A stretch of 64,000 nucleotides of DNA from Hyaloperonospora brassicae (GCA_947650285.1 CANTFL010001429.1:620001-684000), one strand, 5' to 3'; positions 31,361-43,845 are shown, numbered from the stretch's first letter. Notes: generated by a model not told the origin, from the sequence alone. Made by a program: numbers and translations.

Positions 31361-33049
31361 AATCGTGCAAAAATATTGATAAAGTTTAAAAAAATTTTAT
31401 GTGATCGCAGTAGTGTGCGCATTCGTTGCCTAGATTGTGTTAGTGCTGTATTTTCTATCACTTTGTATTATTCGGATGGGACAATCGACTAGTCTGAATA
31501 ATGTACACATCATTAGTTGATCTACAAAGGCAACAGAGAACGTAGGTGTATCAACATGTAACGTACACCAACGTACAGAGGAAGCTAATCAAATTTCGAA
31601 TACATTAGTTTGTGGTGAAGCAACAGCTTTAATAAATGTATTATTAAGCTTCTTTTATGCTTTTTCATATTAATGGGATCAAGCTTTTCTAATATAATTC
31701 CAAATACAATCGAAAATCGCAACCATCTGTTCACCAAACATAGCGAGCGTCCATCACTAGTTTGAATGCTTTGCTGGTTTGAATAATGGCCTGAATCAGC
31801 CAATTGGTGTGCTTAAATCGTGCATTTAGTAATATAGTAGAATACATCCGCAACGACAATATTCGTAGTGATGATTACCAATATCGTGTAACGAGGTCTA
31901 TTCGTTATATCACTCCTTCATCTAATCGTCACAAGTCGAATATGATACATTAAGGGACCCTGGAAAGTCTTTTTGGGAAAAGGGTTTGTGGGCTGGGTCC
32001 GCCCATTCAAATAGTTATTATCGCATATTAGACAGATCTGTGCGGTTGGCAGTAAAAATCAGTAAGGATGGTCGAATGTCCATGTGCAGATGGCATTGGA
32101 TCCAACTTGACTTTTGCAGCAGACGCTTAATCATCTGCAGCGCAATAAACTCGATCTCGAATTCTTTCGATGCAGTTTCATGTCCTTATTCTCCATGTAA
32201 TAAAACGACTCCGAGGTGCAGCTCGTTTGTTTAGACGTCTCAAATGAGTCATCCAACTCAGCGGCTTCCCTAGAGTCCTTGTTCCTGGAGACACACTTTT
32301 GTGGTGTATCCGACGAGGATCATCATAACATCTTAGTTGCTCACACCCTCGATACTGGACGACAATCGTACAAACGATGGTTTATCTCAGCGTCTAGGCT
32401 GCGGTGACGCAGACATGAGTCATTTCGATTCAGCGATTTGCTGAGCGCGACAACTACGGTACCATTGCTTCTGTCAAGACATATAGAAGCTGGTGGATAT
32501 CATCATTTTAAGTCTTGCACTGCAATAACATCTTACTACAAAACCACACCGAGTTATCAATTGCTTGTTGAGGACTACTAGCGATCGGCATCAAATACCA
32601 TTAGTCGATTCGTGACGTCTTTACTTGATGGACATTAATGCCTACCATTGTTACACCGAGAGTAACTTTTACATCGATGTCTACTTCAAATACCGATATT
32701 AAGTAAAATTCGTTACATATATGTTATAATTTGCTCATCGCGGCTTGAAAAGCTTGTGTCTATGAAGTTATATATTTACCCGCAGAGCCTCGATATAACA
32801 AACCTATTGTGAAACGCGAAAAAGGATAAACAATGTGGTTGACCAGCGCAATTTCGAATTGCATTGGACATGTCGAAAGGCAGACGATACGTGTGACTCA
32901 TGGAGTTTGATGTGTATGAGCTGTATACAACGCAGCTCGCGTCTCTTAAATTACGAAATCCTTACTTCTGACCGCTGAAGGACCAACGTCGCTCTATATT
33001 ATATCAATAAAATAAAATTTGCATCGAAGTTTGAGCTTATGATTGTTTG
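31361..33049. other. AT-rich spacer, no gene seen
   Basis: Highly AT-rich with no credible open frame. Confidence 0.45.
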
Positions 33050-33493
33050 ATAGCATCATTTCATCAACCTCTTCATACGGATAGATGGTTTCCAATACAT
33101 CAAGCGTCTTTAAATTATTAAGTAAATAAATCTATTTTCCAAAAAAGTTGAATGATGAAAAATGTTGTTCGTTTTTAATCCCCGTCATTGCGATTGTAAA
33201 ACTATTGTTATTTAGTATAATTGAGTCTAATATCTCTTATTCTCTGTTTTGACCTAACTTCATTGTATTGATATAACTAAACGTACGATGGACGTCGACT
33301 CATCACCCATTGCACGCGTCTAGCAGCGATCGGTGGTTTGATATAAACACAATATCAACCAATAAGTAGACCTTTGGGTCATCTCAGCAATATCATTGTT
33401 TTAGTGATATTGTTGGTCGAACATTCAATATAAAATCTTTATTACCATTTCTCACAATACTAAGTTCATGAAACGGGCTACCCCGTTAAAGTA
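33050..33493 (-). repeat. LTR of the gypsy-type family, minus orientation
   Basis: Read on the minus strand it starts TTTAACGGGGTAGCCCG and contains the family blocks CCAATATTG/GTTGATATTGTG, CGCTGCTAGACGCGTGCAATGGGTG and a TCTCTG...TTTACTT region, as in the LTRs at 1189 and 47163. The 3' end is diverged, so the left edge is approximate. It lies directly against the plus-strand gypsy body, so it is not the matching 5' LTR of that element. Confidence 0.55.
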
Positions 33494-34297
33494 ACAACCA
33501 CAGATAAACGAGGAAGCCATGTAAAACAGCAGGGTTTGGCAGCCCATTTCGTGTCGAGACGACGAGGGAAAGTAAGCGAGTGTTATTACACACCACGCGA
33601 AGACGTCGAGTGGACCAGGACAAGGATACATGCCAAAAGGCAGGCATCCTGTAAAGAAGAAACTGGTTTTCAGAAAAAGGCAACATGTCATCCTAGGTCG
33701 ACAGGACGGTCGACCATAGAAGATAATGACCTGACTGTGGCTGCGCAGCCACAGTACGGAGATATGAAGGGAGATAGTCCATAGCGTCCTGTGGCTGTGA
33801 CTTCCCAGGAAGTGAATGAGACATTAAATGTCTTGGTAAATGACGGTTCAAGCGCAGGCGCTTATACGCTCAATCTGATTGCACCACGAAGTTAACTTCG
33901 GAGGTCAACGAACTGCAAACATTGAAATCACAACATTTTCTGCGTGATCTGCGCAGAGGCGTATGTCAAGCAAATCTATGTACTCATCGTGAAGGACCAG
34001 TATGTACAGATATCCGGTCATCAATGGTGTTTGCTGAGAATGAATGGATTTTCAGCAGCTCATCGATGGCAAGAGTCCCCTAAGAAAAACTAGGATTGAA
34101 CGATACACTTCTCAACCTGAGAGTTGCTTCAGGCACATCATGTGTAGAAGGATTTGATCGAATTCTAGGATGTATTCCCTGAATCCGTGCCTTGAGAGTT
34201 GCCTAAAGATAATGTCACTCATCACGAGATCGAGCTCAATCTGGGCTAGCAGTACTGTTCCATGAATCAGTGGCCACTGACTCGTGAACAAGTATAA

Positions 34298-35065
34298 GTG
34301 ATCGAAAAGTTCTTTGACGATCGCTCGGCTGCGGGCCATGTGAGGGAATCAACTTACCGTCACAGCTCTCCGACCTTCTGTGTGCGAAAGGCCACAAAAG
34401 GATGGCGGATAGTGCACGCATTCAGCAAGTTGAATGCTGCAACGGTACCAACTCAGATGCTGATTCCGAGGAAGAACGTGATTATTACTGGCATGTCGAA
34501 GGCACAATCTTCTCGTCCATGGATCTGGTGGATGGATTCTATCAGATACCTCATGCGTGAACGGGACATCCCGTACACAGCAGTGAGCACCCCCAGCGGT
34601 ATACTGTGGGAGAGGCTAGTGATGCCACAGGGGCTGAGTAACCCCCGTCCAATATTCAACAGATGCGTAACAAATCTGTTGAGACAGGTGCGGAATTCGC
34701 ATCAAAATCCTTTGAAGATATGTTCGTCCGTAGCCGGGCCTATGGACGGAAAGACGGACGTGACAGTTCACAGAACACACGTTCGTCAGGTTCTTCGACT
34801 TATACTCAATCATAAGATGCATGACAACCTCAAGAAGTGCATTTTTGCGGCTAGCGAAATACCACTTCTTGGGTGCATCTTGGGTAATCAAGGCGTACCG
34901 CCTCCGATACCCGAGAAGATCAAGGCGATCACCGACTGGCCATTCCTCGTCGGTGTCAAGGGACTTTGTAAGTTCCTTGGTCCAGCAGCGTACTTGCACA
35001 AGTACTCGCGGAACTACGCCGAGATGACCGTGCATCTTTCTTGTTTACTCAAGAAATATGTTTAG
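34298..35065 (+). pseudogene. Reverse transcriptase remnant (gypsy pol)
   Basis: The frame carries the gypsy RT motifs SSPTFCVRKA(T)KGWRI and MPQGLSN, then the thumb-side LGCILGNQGVPPP and LCKFLGPAAYLHKYSRNYAE. The catalytic YxDD box is not in this frame: the bases 34705-34740 read SFED in another frame, so both a frameshift and substitutions at the active site have occurred. It ends at a TAG at 35065. Not functional. Confidence 0.75.
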
Positions 35066-35314
35066 TGGTCATGGAAACGCTTACTGTCAGCGTTTCTGTG
35101 ACGGTATCAAGCAAAGTTTGATGCAATCTCCCATACTGGCGATTTCAGATCACGAGCAGACCATTTCATGTGGTCTGTGACGCCAGCGATTTCGAGATCG
35201 GCTGTGCGTTGATCCAGTATAAACAGGCGTCGATGAGAGCCACGTTTGCTATCAGTCGCGTCAGCTGCAACCAGCGGAGCGCAATTATTAGCGCATGACA
35301 AGTAACTCCTTTCC

Positions 35315-35632
35315 ATGAAGTATACACTGGCTAAGTTTCGTGTCCATCTCTTAGGAGATAGACCATTTATAGTCTATACGGACCATGCGTCTTCACGCAA
35401 GGCCGTAAACAGCCCACACCTCTCGCAAAGAATGACGAGGTGCCTCTCTTTTTTTGCGGAGTACAAATTTTACGTGGAGCATAAACCAGACCGATTGAAC
35501 TTCGTCGCTGACGCGCTCTCGCGTCGGCCTGATTTCGAGTCGACTAAGTCCATCATCAGTGAGGCCTTGCATACTGTTGCGGAACTCTCAGTTAGTATGC
35601 CGTCCTTCGACGTTACTCGACGACGTGCATAA
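35315..35632 (+). pseudogene. RNase H remnant (gypsy pol)
   Basis: Contains FIVYTDHASSRKAV, SPHLSQRMTR, YKFYVEHKPDRLN and VADALSRRPD, as in the RNase H that follows RT in gypsy pol. The region between 35066 and 35315 has lost its frame. Confidence 0.75.
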
Positions 35633-35832
35633 GGCATAAGAAGGAGAAAAGAATACTCCTGCGATTCATGGATCCTATAATGAACACATTCCGGAAATAC
35701 GTGGCAGATTTACCGGTTCTATGCCGCTTCTCTTTCGATCGGTAGACGAATCGCAACGAGCTGCTGTAATATACCGATGTTGCAGACGACACTTCTCGTG
35801 TCTATATTCCGGCCTATGATGATTTGCGATTG

Positions 35833-36525
35833 CGCATCATATATGAATGTCGCGGTGCACCAAAGGGTGGTCATTGTGACCGTGAAAAGACTTACCTCAC
35901 GGTAAGTCGAGACTTTTACTGACCTCTCCAGTATCATTTGTCCGCAAGTGCATTCTTTCTTGCGAGGTATGTCAGCGGGTGAAGTCTAGAAGTTTATCCC
36001 ATGCACCATTTCACCACCTTCCAGTCCCGGCAGAGTGTTGTGAGTCTGCTTTCAAAGGACTTTGTCTTCGGGTCTCCTGAAGACACTCCCAAACATAATT
36101 GTGTGTATTGTGTTTTTGGATCTGTTTGGAAAGATGGTGCATCTTGATGAGGTTCTCAAGTCAATCACTGCACATGTATGCGCGCGTGTCGTCATCGTCA
36201 CAGTGTTTCGACTTCCATGGCCTACCCCTTGAACTGGTCTCGGATTGAGTTTCTTGGTTCACGGCGGAGATTCAGCAAACCATGTTCTGCGCATTAGGAA
36301 CACGTTGGGAGATGTCAACCTCTGACGATCCTGCCACAGATTGTCAGAAGGAACGTGCCATCCGCGGCCTCGAAGTATTCCCTTTGAGGATACGTCCATT
36401 TGTTCTCGATTTGGCGTGATTTCTTGCCGATGGTCGAATTCGCCATTAAAAACTCCGTGCATGCGTCTAAAACGCATCCACCATTCTACGTGAATGGATT
36501 ACGCAACTTACGTGTTCCAGCCTTA
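35833..36525 (+). pseudogene. Integrase remnant (gypsy pol)
   Basis: Frames scattered over this stretch give GHCDREKTYLTVSRDFY, SCEVCQRVKSRSLSHAPFHH (zinc-finger CxxC) and later FLPMVEFAIKNSVHASKTHP with PFYVNGLR. The core DDE residues cannot be followed in one frame. Highly decayed. Confidence 0.6.
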
Positions 36526-37077
36526 ATACAGAGTGACTATGGTTTAGAGGAGGGGTCTTGCACTAGCAAAATAGGTTTTGGCTCTTTCTCACACGCTGAT
36601 ACGGATGATGTCAACGTCGACCATGTCGATATCGAAGGAGACAGGTTTAGCAGTAGCGACGACTCTGCTGCTTCATCGGACAGTGATAACGGTTATGGCA
36701 TTTAAGTACAGTTAAAGATTGTGCCAACGAGGAGAATTATACTCTCGCTGAAGAAGAGAAGTACCTCTTAGCAGTGCACACAAATGCGCACTGAGCGACA
36801 AAATACGAGTCAGCAGAAAAAATTCTTCGGATTTGTGAATCGAAAGTCCATTTCGTTCAGGGATCCATCGCTAATGCGGTGGGCCACTAGTAGCGGAACG
36901 TAGACAAGAATAGAAGGAGCTTATGTTCTTTCATTTTGGGCTAAAGAACTAATACTACTGTCTACGGTAACCCTACCTATACACGCAATCACTAATGTCG
37001 GCAGTAGTTAACTACTAGCGAATACATTGGCTCCCTTTCGTGTATTTTACCGCCAAGGCAAATCATACACAATCTAG

Positions 37078-38625
37078 TTACCTCGTGCGAGGCGCACGCA
37101 TCCTACGTTTTAATTTAGGCGTCTCCGCCCTGACTATCAGTACGAGTTCCCTTCCGAGAACAACGATGACCACCACGATAAAGAGCTCCAACCGTTTCTT
37201 GTGATCACGAACCAAACTTTCGTGTAGGTCCTTTAGCAACGCAGTATCGCGACTAGCCGATGCTAACTCGTCGCGCAGAATACAACAGCTTGCTTTCGTT
37301 CTCAAGCTGCGCGAACGCAAAGTCCGATCGGTCCTTCGTCCGATCGGCACGAAGACGTCGCACGGTCGTCGTCAAGTCATGACGACGATTGTACTCGTGC
37401 TCCACTTCCTCCTTGAACTCGGTTCGGACGGCTTTATAGACGTCCCAAATTCGCTACAGGCCCGGCGGCTGAGCCGGACCTGGTTTTCCCGCATCCAATT
37501 GAGCCGCTGGTGGACTCTCACGGTGGTTGACTCTTTCAAGTGGGGCGTATATTGAGCCACCTCGTATCAAACGGGGAGTAAACAAGTTACATAGTAAGCT
37601 GGCGGCTTTATTAACCATCGTAACAAAGATCGGATCCTCGGTCTCAGCTGATGGATGATGTTGAGGGTCTCGTCTGACAGTATGATGAGAAAAATCCGAT
37701 GAGTCCTCGGGCCCATCAGTAAACACGCTTTTTTGGCGCTTGTGGACGGACTGCAAGTTTGCAATCGCGTCCCGCATCGCATCCGAAATGTGAGCCCTTT
37801 CACAGGGCGGACTTAGGGAAAACATTTTCCTTTGAGCACGCTGTGTGTTGTCAATAAAGCTCGCACAAGGGTCGTCCTATGTAATGCAAGTAATGCATGC
37901 CTCATTCAATATGTGAAGCAACCGGCACCTCGCAAAGGTCAAAGTTCGTATATCATACTGGAAGCGTAGAGCCTCAATTTTTGAAGCCGCGCTTCACGTC
38001 CAAATGTCGTAATATTTTGGACAAACGCAATCCACGCCGCGAAAATAAAGTTCTTACCACGCTTTTAGTTGCTATTGTATCATCAATACTTACGAAAAGC
38101 ATCGAGATAAAATTCTTTGTAGCGCGAGAGTTGCTCGCGCTCAAGGACAAGCCATGATGCTCGCTCGCACCGAATGAAAGAATTCGATGGTGCTAGCTCG
38201 TCTTGTGAGACAAGCTTTTGACGAGCCGTTAGGGTAAGCGCCACAGCTTAAGTTTACTACGCTTCAACGTGGTATATCGTCGGTATCACGATGCTCACAT
38301 TGACGACGTCTCGATACATCTTCAGCACACTCGTGCGTAGACGCACGATTCGACTGTGGTGATGAGTAATTATACTCACCACCGTACTCTTCCTTACATG
38401 TGAACAGGCTGTTACGCGAGTCACGAGTCCATTTGTTAGGCAGAGCCTTTGATGAATCAAGACGCACCGCGGGGGATCGGAACGACTCTGAAACCTTTCC
38501 CGAGACAGACACGTCTGACTCGCCAGATTAGATGACACCCACTTCGAAGTCATCGAGACCACGTGGTGTGTTACCACATGCGCCTTGCAAGAACAGACGA
38601 CGCAGGCAAAGAAGATACGGCACAC
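37078..38625 (-). pseudogene. Antisense decayed frame in the gypsy 3' region
   Basis: Minus-strand frames (37825-37454, then 37350-37078, also 38625-38257) read as one broken protein with charged, coiled-coil-like stretches such as HEYNRRHDLTTTVRRLRADR. It lies antisense to pol, between integrase and the LTR. Function unknown; possibly a captured or antisense ORF. A similar position at 1-1188 is also open on the minus strand. Confidence 0.4.
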
Positions 38626-38827
38626 GACGCGTCGTCTGCCGTAGAAGCTTGCTCAGCACCATGCCGTGCCGTCTTTGAGTCACATCTCATATACATTTTA
38701 ACTATGCGAGGCAAGACCAGATCGATTAGATCCGACCTAGCAAGTGCTCCCTGTTCCAATCATAACCTACGAGTGGCCACCAAATTTCGATAGTCACAAA
38801 GTGACCATGATTTAAGGGGAGGAGTGA

Positions 38828-39267
38828 TGTAACGGGGTAGCTCTTTACATATAAGTTACCAATCTGCGAAATGGTAATAAATGATATTCTATTAAATATT
38901 CTTTTGGCAATGGTACAAATTAAAGTGATATTGTTGAGATGACCCAAAGGTCTAATAATTGGTTTATATTGTGAGGATATATATTCACAGGTTGCTGGTA
39001 GACGCTCGCAATTGGTGGTGAGTAGTCATCCATATACATGGTTTGGCATTCATATAGTTGAGGCAAGTAACGAAGTAGGAGATCGACAAGACTTGCTATA
39101 TCAATAAAGTTTTACTTATCTTTCTACTAAACTGAGTCGTTTGTTACGTAGTCTTTCTCTGTGTGCGTACAGTGTACGTACGTTAACAATGTCACTAGTT
39201 CTTACTGCATTCAGTGAAAGCTTACTACGCACTGACAGTCAGTGCGTAGTTCGATTGCCCCGTTCTA
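38828..39267 (+). repeat. 3' LTR of the gypsy element
   Basis: Starts TGTAACGGGGTAGC right after a purine-rich tract (GGGGAGGAG) and ends near CCCCGTTCTA. It shares the GGTGGTGAGT, AATAAAGTTTTACTT and TTACTGCATTCAGTGA blocks with the LTR at 47163 (read minus). A 12-bp perfect hairpin (39225-39236 with 39238-39249) lies 18 bases before the end. Confidence 0.7.
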
Positions 39268-39393
39268 CTCGTTAATTAATCGATCTTAGAATGAAAACCA
39301 TTCTTCGAGGGAGCATGATTTAACTGTTTAGACCCTAACAGGTTGCGTTCTATCATCATCGTGCGGTAAAGATCTCTTTTACAAGATGCTTAA

Positions 39394-39437
39394 TTCTTAA
39401 CTTAACTCTGTTTAATTCTAAACTTAACTCTGTTTAA
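39394..39437 (+). repeat. 22-bp direct duplication
   Basis: Two copies of TTCTWAACTTAACTCTGTTTAA in tandem. Noncoding. Confidence 0.8.
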
Positions 39438-39705
39438 GTGCAATCGGTGCTCCTACCAAAACATAATTTATTCAAGTGTGCACGAACGCCCAATATGTCG
39501 CCCCATCCAGGTTGCTTGTAGCTACCAAGGCGTAAAACGCACTGTTATAATTTTCCAATGTTCTTAATGAACCATAAATGCAATTATTTATAAATCTTCA
39601 AACGTATGATATAATTCTTCTCAGTCTTTATCAACCGGCGCTGCTTTGAAACAGGTTGTGATTGCACAATGCTTTGTTATCAAGTGACTAATTTTACCAT
39701 TTATA

Positions 39706-40369
39706 TAGGGATTTGCTAAATTCACACCCCTTTTCCTTAGATTCACACCCTTCCTTCAAAATATTATATATAAAATCCCTATTCATTTTGAGATTTGATT
39801 TCTGGCAAAGGTATTACTCAATTATCTAGGCCATTAATTGGCAATTAAAACGTAAGAAATACATAAGATACTACTCACGCCCAATGGTCTAGCTCCTCCA
39901 GCGTTTACTGATAGGACACCACGCAATAACATGATTCCTCCTCCCGAGGTTGAGTATGCCAGTCGGGAGGACTACGCATACAAAAAGAGGGAACTATGGG
40001 TGGCCTCTGCGTTGCAACCTGGACACTCGTCTGTATCTCCTCTTGTTCTCACCTTTTTGGTCTGCACGACCGTTCGTTGAAAGTCGTCAAGAATAAAGCC
40101 ACGACGGCATCCCGAACTCTTGATGGCGTCCTTATTGATACCGACGACAATCTCGTCGGTTACAAGTGCGCCCGACTTCATCGCGGGTTTGGCCTTTTTT
40201 GCCTATGTCGGTTCCAGAAGCTACAGCAGCGCGCAAGATGCCGCCCGTAGCCAAGTGGCAGAGAAAGTACTCTTCTTTGTCCAACGGTGATTGCGTACCT
40301 TGTATATCTAAGATTTTGAAGGAAGGGTGTGAATCTAAGGAAAAGGGGTGTGAATTTAGCAATTCCCTG
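39706..40369. mobile_element. 664-bp TIR element, TA-flanked
   Basis: About 55-bp inverted ends with one mismatch: left from 39708 GGGATTTGCTAAATTCACAC..., right (reverse complement) GGGAATTGCTAAATTCACAC.... Each arm holds TTCACACCC twice. TA dinucleotides border both ends (39704-39705 and 40370-40371), which would fit a Tc1/mariner-like insertion. The interior (about 39930-40250) has a coding-like broken frame (PPPEVEYASREDYAYKKREL) and may be captured sequence. No full transposase is present. Confidence 0.7.
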
Positions 40370-40939
40370 TAAATATATTTCAAGACATTCAACAACAGAA
40401 AATTGTACTACAAGATCGATAAATACAAGAAAATACCAAGCCTGTTTTGTATCGGCAAATTAAACATTCTTCTTATTTCATACTGGAATATTTAACGAAG
40501 TTCTACTAATACAAAGCATGTTTTCACCTACGTCACGATAGTGTAACTCCGTGTCTCCTTCAATTATACATTGCAGGACTGTTCATTTTTAGCGAGAAAA
40601 AATCTGTCTTGGAAAATAATCTGATCAGTATGCAAAATCTAATAGCGACGACGTAGAATTCAACCGGGCGGCTACGCTTGAACAGGTCCTACGATTGCGA
40701 CCGAATTGTTTGCACATTCCACATCTTTTGGTTTGGCGCTTATCCAATTTCCTCAGTTAATATTTTAGATGCGATCCGCTTCTTCTCTGGGATCCCTCTC
40801 TTTCTCAAAATGGACGGGGCGGTGTACACACATCATGTCAGGGCATCTTTCAACACAAGCGACAATATCTTACCTTCTAATACCTCATATTAGGCTGCTT
40901 CATATGTCTTTGATTTCCACGATTCATGAATATAAGCTA

Positions 40940-41995
40940 TCATTTTGGACAGTATTCAGTGTGCCGAAACGCAAGAAGAGTATGAACGCAAGGGGACCCA
41001 ACACCCCTGAAGCTCCCACACGAGCATCGAACAAACGCGTCACAAAATACAACTACAAACTTCACCGGATTGACTTTCACCCCCATCCAGATTTCGACAA
41101 CAAAGCATGAGGTAGAGCCTACTTCAATTTTACCCCACGCCACAGCAGCCAGTGGTTTGATCACCTTGCGAGATGCATATGAAGTTAGGACCCCCCACCG
41201 TTTCTTTTTGCGTAAGTTGTTAGCCCAATTACTCGCCGCGTAATGCTCAATCTCCATTAAGAAGTCGATGATTGGAAGACTTCGAATACTCTTGAACCCT
41301 CTGTTTACAGCTTCCACGTTATTTGATGTCAAGGCGTGGTATCTTGGACATGGGAAGTGCTCTTTTGAAGACTTTTCAGGGCCAACATCTTGAAGCCACG
41401 CCGACGCACCTATATCAAAGCTGGCGATGTCCGCTTCCGCCTTCTCGTACGCAACCTGTGTCCGTGAGCGAGCGAACATCCACGTCAAATTATCTAACTT
41501 CTTCTACTTCTATCTCATAATAATATTTTCCATCCGATGCCGAAAACAAAAAAAGTGAGGGACGTCTGGCACAGTTGTCGTCAACGCATTCATAAGTGTC
41601 TTGTCCCTATCCGATATGACGAATGCTAAAGTTGCTTGGAAATATAATGGCCAGAGGTAAGTATCTTCCTTCTCCACCGAGACATTACTGACTTCAGAAA
41701 CCTGGATCTCGTTGTTATTATTGCGAAAGTAAGCCACCAGTAGGACCCCACCGATAGAAGTATTCAGGAAGGTGCCATCCACGACCACCCCACGCTCGCT
41801 GTATGGCTTACAAGCTTGCAGCCCTTCTCGGAAAATAATACACAATCGCACAAACTCATCATCCACAATTTGGAGCTTCTTTATGTGATCTCGATCATTT
41901 AGTTCAACTGTATAGGATAGAATGAGGTTGTATTGCTCAATATCACTGCCTAATATCTAGAGCATTAACTTCTTAGGCGCATGAACACAGTTCAT
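40940..41995 (-). pseudogene. MULE (Mutator-like) transposase pseudogene
   Basis: Upstream part (41510-41995) has VVVDGTFLNTSIGGVLLVAY and FVISDRDKTLMNAL, giving two of the catalytic aspartates, then VPHFFCFRHRMENI. After two adjacent in-frame TAG stops (41502-41512) the same frame resumes (40940-41488) with NNVEAVNRGFKSIRSLP and the SWIM zinc finger CSCGSFRGVGSPCVHTLLA. Another stop lies near 41958. The N-terminal DNA-binding part is not recognisable, and no terminal repeats were identified. Nonfunctional. Confidence 0.8.
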
Positions 41996-42536
41996 ATAGA
42001 AGGCGGAAATTCTTTCACTCCTTCAACTTCATTTGGATCGTCACGGGTGTCTCTTTCCTGCCGAAGGCCATGGCCGTATATCGGGCTGCAGGGTTTACAG
42101 CAATTTGTCTCGCAGTTGCATATCTACGAGACGCTTTGGATGATCCCGATACTTGACAGGAGTGCAAAAAAATAGTTAGAGGGCAAAATGTTTGTTAAAA
42201 GGCAAACTGCGCCACGATCGAACAGTGCACGCAGCTTTGTAACGTCGCTTATCATGTAAGACAACACGATGCGGCCGGTTCCACTTTCGGTAGTACTCGA
42301 TTACAGCTTGAATAATGTCGATTTTGTTTCTTTATCACCTTTTTTCGAAAAAGCTGCTGGGTTGCTTCTTCTCGTCGTCGCTTTCCATCCAAAGTGCGCA
42401 AAATCAAAAGTGGTGATGTGTGGCTAACAAAAGGTAGAAGAGGCGGTGCATCAATAGTTTGCCGCGTGGCAGTATAGTCTATATTGCCAAAAGTGACTGT
42501 AGCTATTTGATTCATAGAGGGTGTATCACTTTGCCC
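41996..42536. other. Spacer between MULE and LTR
   Basis: Possibly the decayed N-terminal part of the MULE; no frame can be followed. Confidence 0.3.
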
Positions 42537-42904
42537 TGTAAAAAACAGGCTTAGTATAGTTTTTGTATTTTTCGATCTTGTGGTACAATATTTTATCTGT
42601 TATTTATCTTGGTGTATATTTTTTATAATCCCATATTCCTATTGGATTTTCTTTTGATTTTTCTTCAACTAGAGTAAATTACAAAATGAAAGGTAGCTAC
42701 TCGCTCACCACCCTTTGCGCGCATTTACCAGCGGTCGGTCGTTCATTTAATTGAAATGATTGTCCCACTCGATCAATAAGTGGAGCGGTGCTGAAAATAA
42801 TCTTCGACAATAGTATCAGTTCAATATTTACATGATAAGGTATATATCTGTGAGTATTATGAAGTTGGTTAGGTTCTAATTGACCTAATCTGAAATCAAT
42901 TACA
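42537..42904 (-). repeat. Degenerate LTR, minus orientation
   Basis: Read on the minus strand it starts TGTAATTGATT and ends TTTTTTACA, with the family block CGACCGCTGGTAAATGCGCGCAAAGGGTGGTGAG (quoted in part: GCGCGCAAAGGGTGGTGAG). The right edge coincides with the break in the INPP4-like frame. The left edge is approximate, and no target duplication was found. Confidence 0.5.
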
Positions 42905-43845
42905 GGTATCAGGCTTTACCAATTACACCGCTTCTGTTCCGATTAGAAGAGCCAGCCCGAACGGTGCGGTAGATGGTGACGGTCTGGACAGCAAGTACGA
43001 AGGCAGTTCCCAGAGACCGACTTCCCCGGTGTCAGCTTCCAAAGGAGGAAACAGCAACGGGTCTGCGGTACAATGTGACGATACATTGACAGCATTTAAG
43101 CTGCGCCTTGAGCTCCAGGACCGTTTGTCTGTAATTGGCAGCCAGATTTTGTCGGCGACAGCGGCCTGTGTACTTGCTTCATTGGACCTGGCGCTCAACG
43201 GGAGCGCTCTGCATCAAGCCCAGCTCGATCGTGCCCCAAAGTTTGGTTACCTCATGAATTTCGAGTCCTTGCTGAGTACCCAAGGCAAAGAGTACGGCAT
43301 GCTGGAGGACTTTGCTGCGGGGGCGCGATGGTTGCGCAACGTATTTATTCAGTTCCGCCGGCACCCGACCACGGGTTCGTTCTTTTCGTTGCGAAAGTAT
43401 ACGCCGCCGGGGTCCACCGCGAACGATCATCACTGCTTTCTGTTGACAATAGGTATCGACAATAGCCACATGTCTGTGCTGCCACAGTCTCTGGCATCGG
43501 GTGACGGCACCGTTCACGTGCGCTGCGTGCTGTTTTCGCAGGGAGTGAATGAGAAGCAGAGTCTTGTGCATGCTTACAAGTCGAGTGCCGTCAAGCTGCA
43601 AGAACGCGACAACCGGGGGAACCTGCAGGAGCTGAAGCGTATCTATGCGCTGTATCGCCACTTTCGTCCATCGGGGGGTCTCTCTGTTGCAGCTACTTGT
43701 TGGTCCATTAAACCACTTGTGGGACGACCCCATCGAATTGTGGCAAGTACTGATCAAGAGCGGTAAGAAGCGTCACGACAACAAGCTGTGGCAAAGCGCA
43801 TTGATGTGTAAACTTGTAAGAGCTATAAATTATGTGCAAAGTTGA
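42905..43845 (+). pseudogene. Broken INPP4-like gene fragment
   Basis: The frame is open from the LTR edge without an ATG (the apparent start at 43029 is GTG). It reads through a Ser/Gly-rich stretch to TFKLRLELQDRLSVIG, NDHHCFLLTIGIDNSHMS, then VLFSQGVNEKQS and LQERDNRGNLQELKRI. The last parts resemble the LF-x-VG(I/V)NE-x-Q(T/S)L and LQE(K/R)xNxxN motifs of inositol-3,4-bisphosphate 4-phosphatases (INPP4). Near 43680 a frameshift moves the sense to another frame (LLVGPLNHLWDDPIELWQVL), which ends at 43845 before any CKSAKDR catalytic motif. So the 5' end is lost at the LTR, a frameshift occurs and the catalytic C-terminus is missing. Family assignment is by eye only. Confidence 0.5.

Larger units (their letters stand above)
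33500..38827 (+). mobile_element. Decayed gypsy (Ty3-like) element body
   Basis: Order: short gag-like stretch (about 33536-33784), protease-like remnant (about 33795-34090), reverse transcriptase (34298-35065), RNase H (35315-35632), integrase remnant (35830-36525), then 2 kb of mainly noncoding sequence with an antisense decayed frame, a purine-rich tract (about 38814-38825) and the plus-strand LTR. Many stops and frameshifts break the pol region. The 5' LTR is missing; a minus-oriented LTR abuts instead. Confidence 0.7.
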
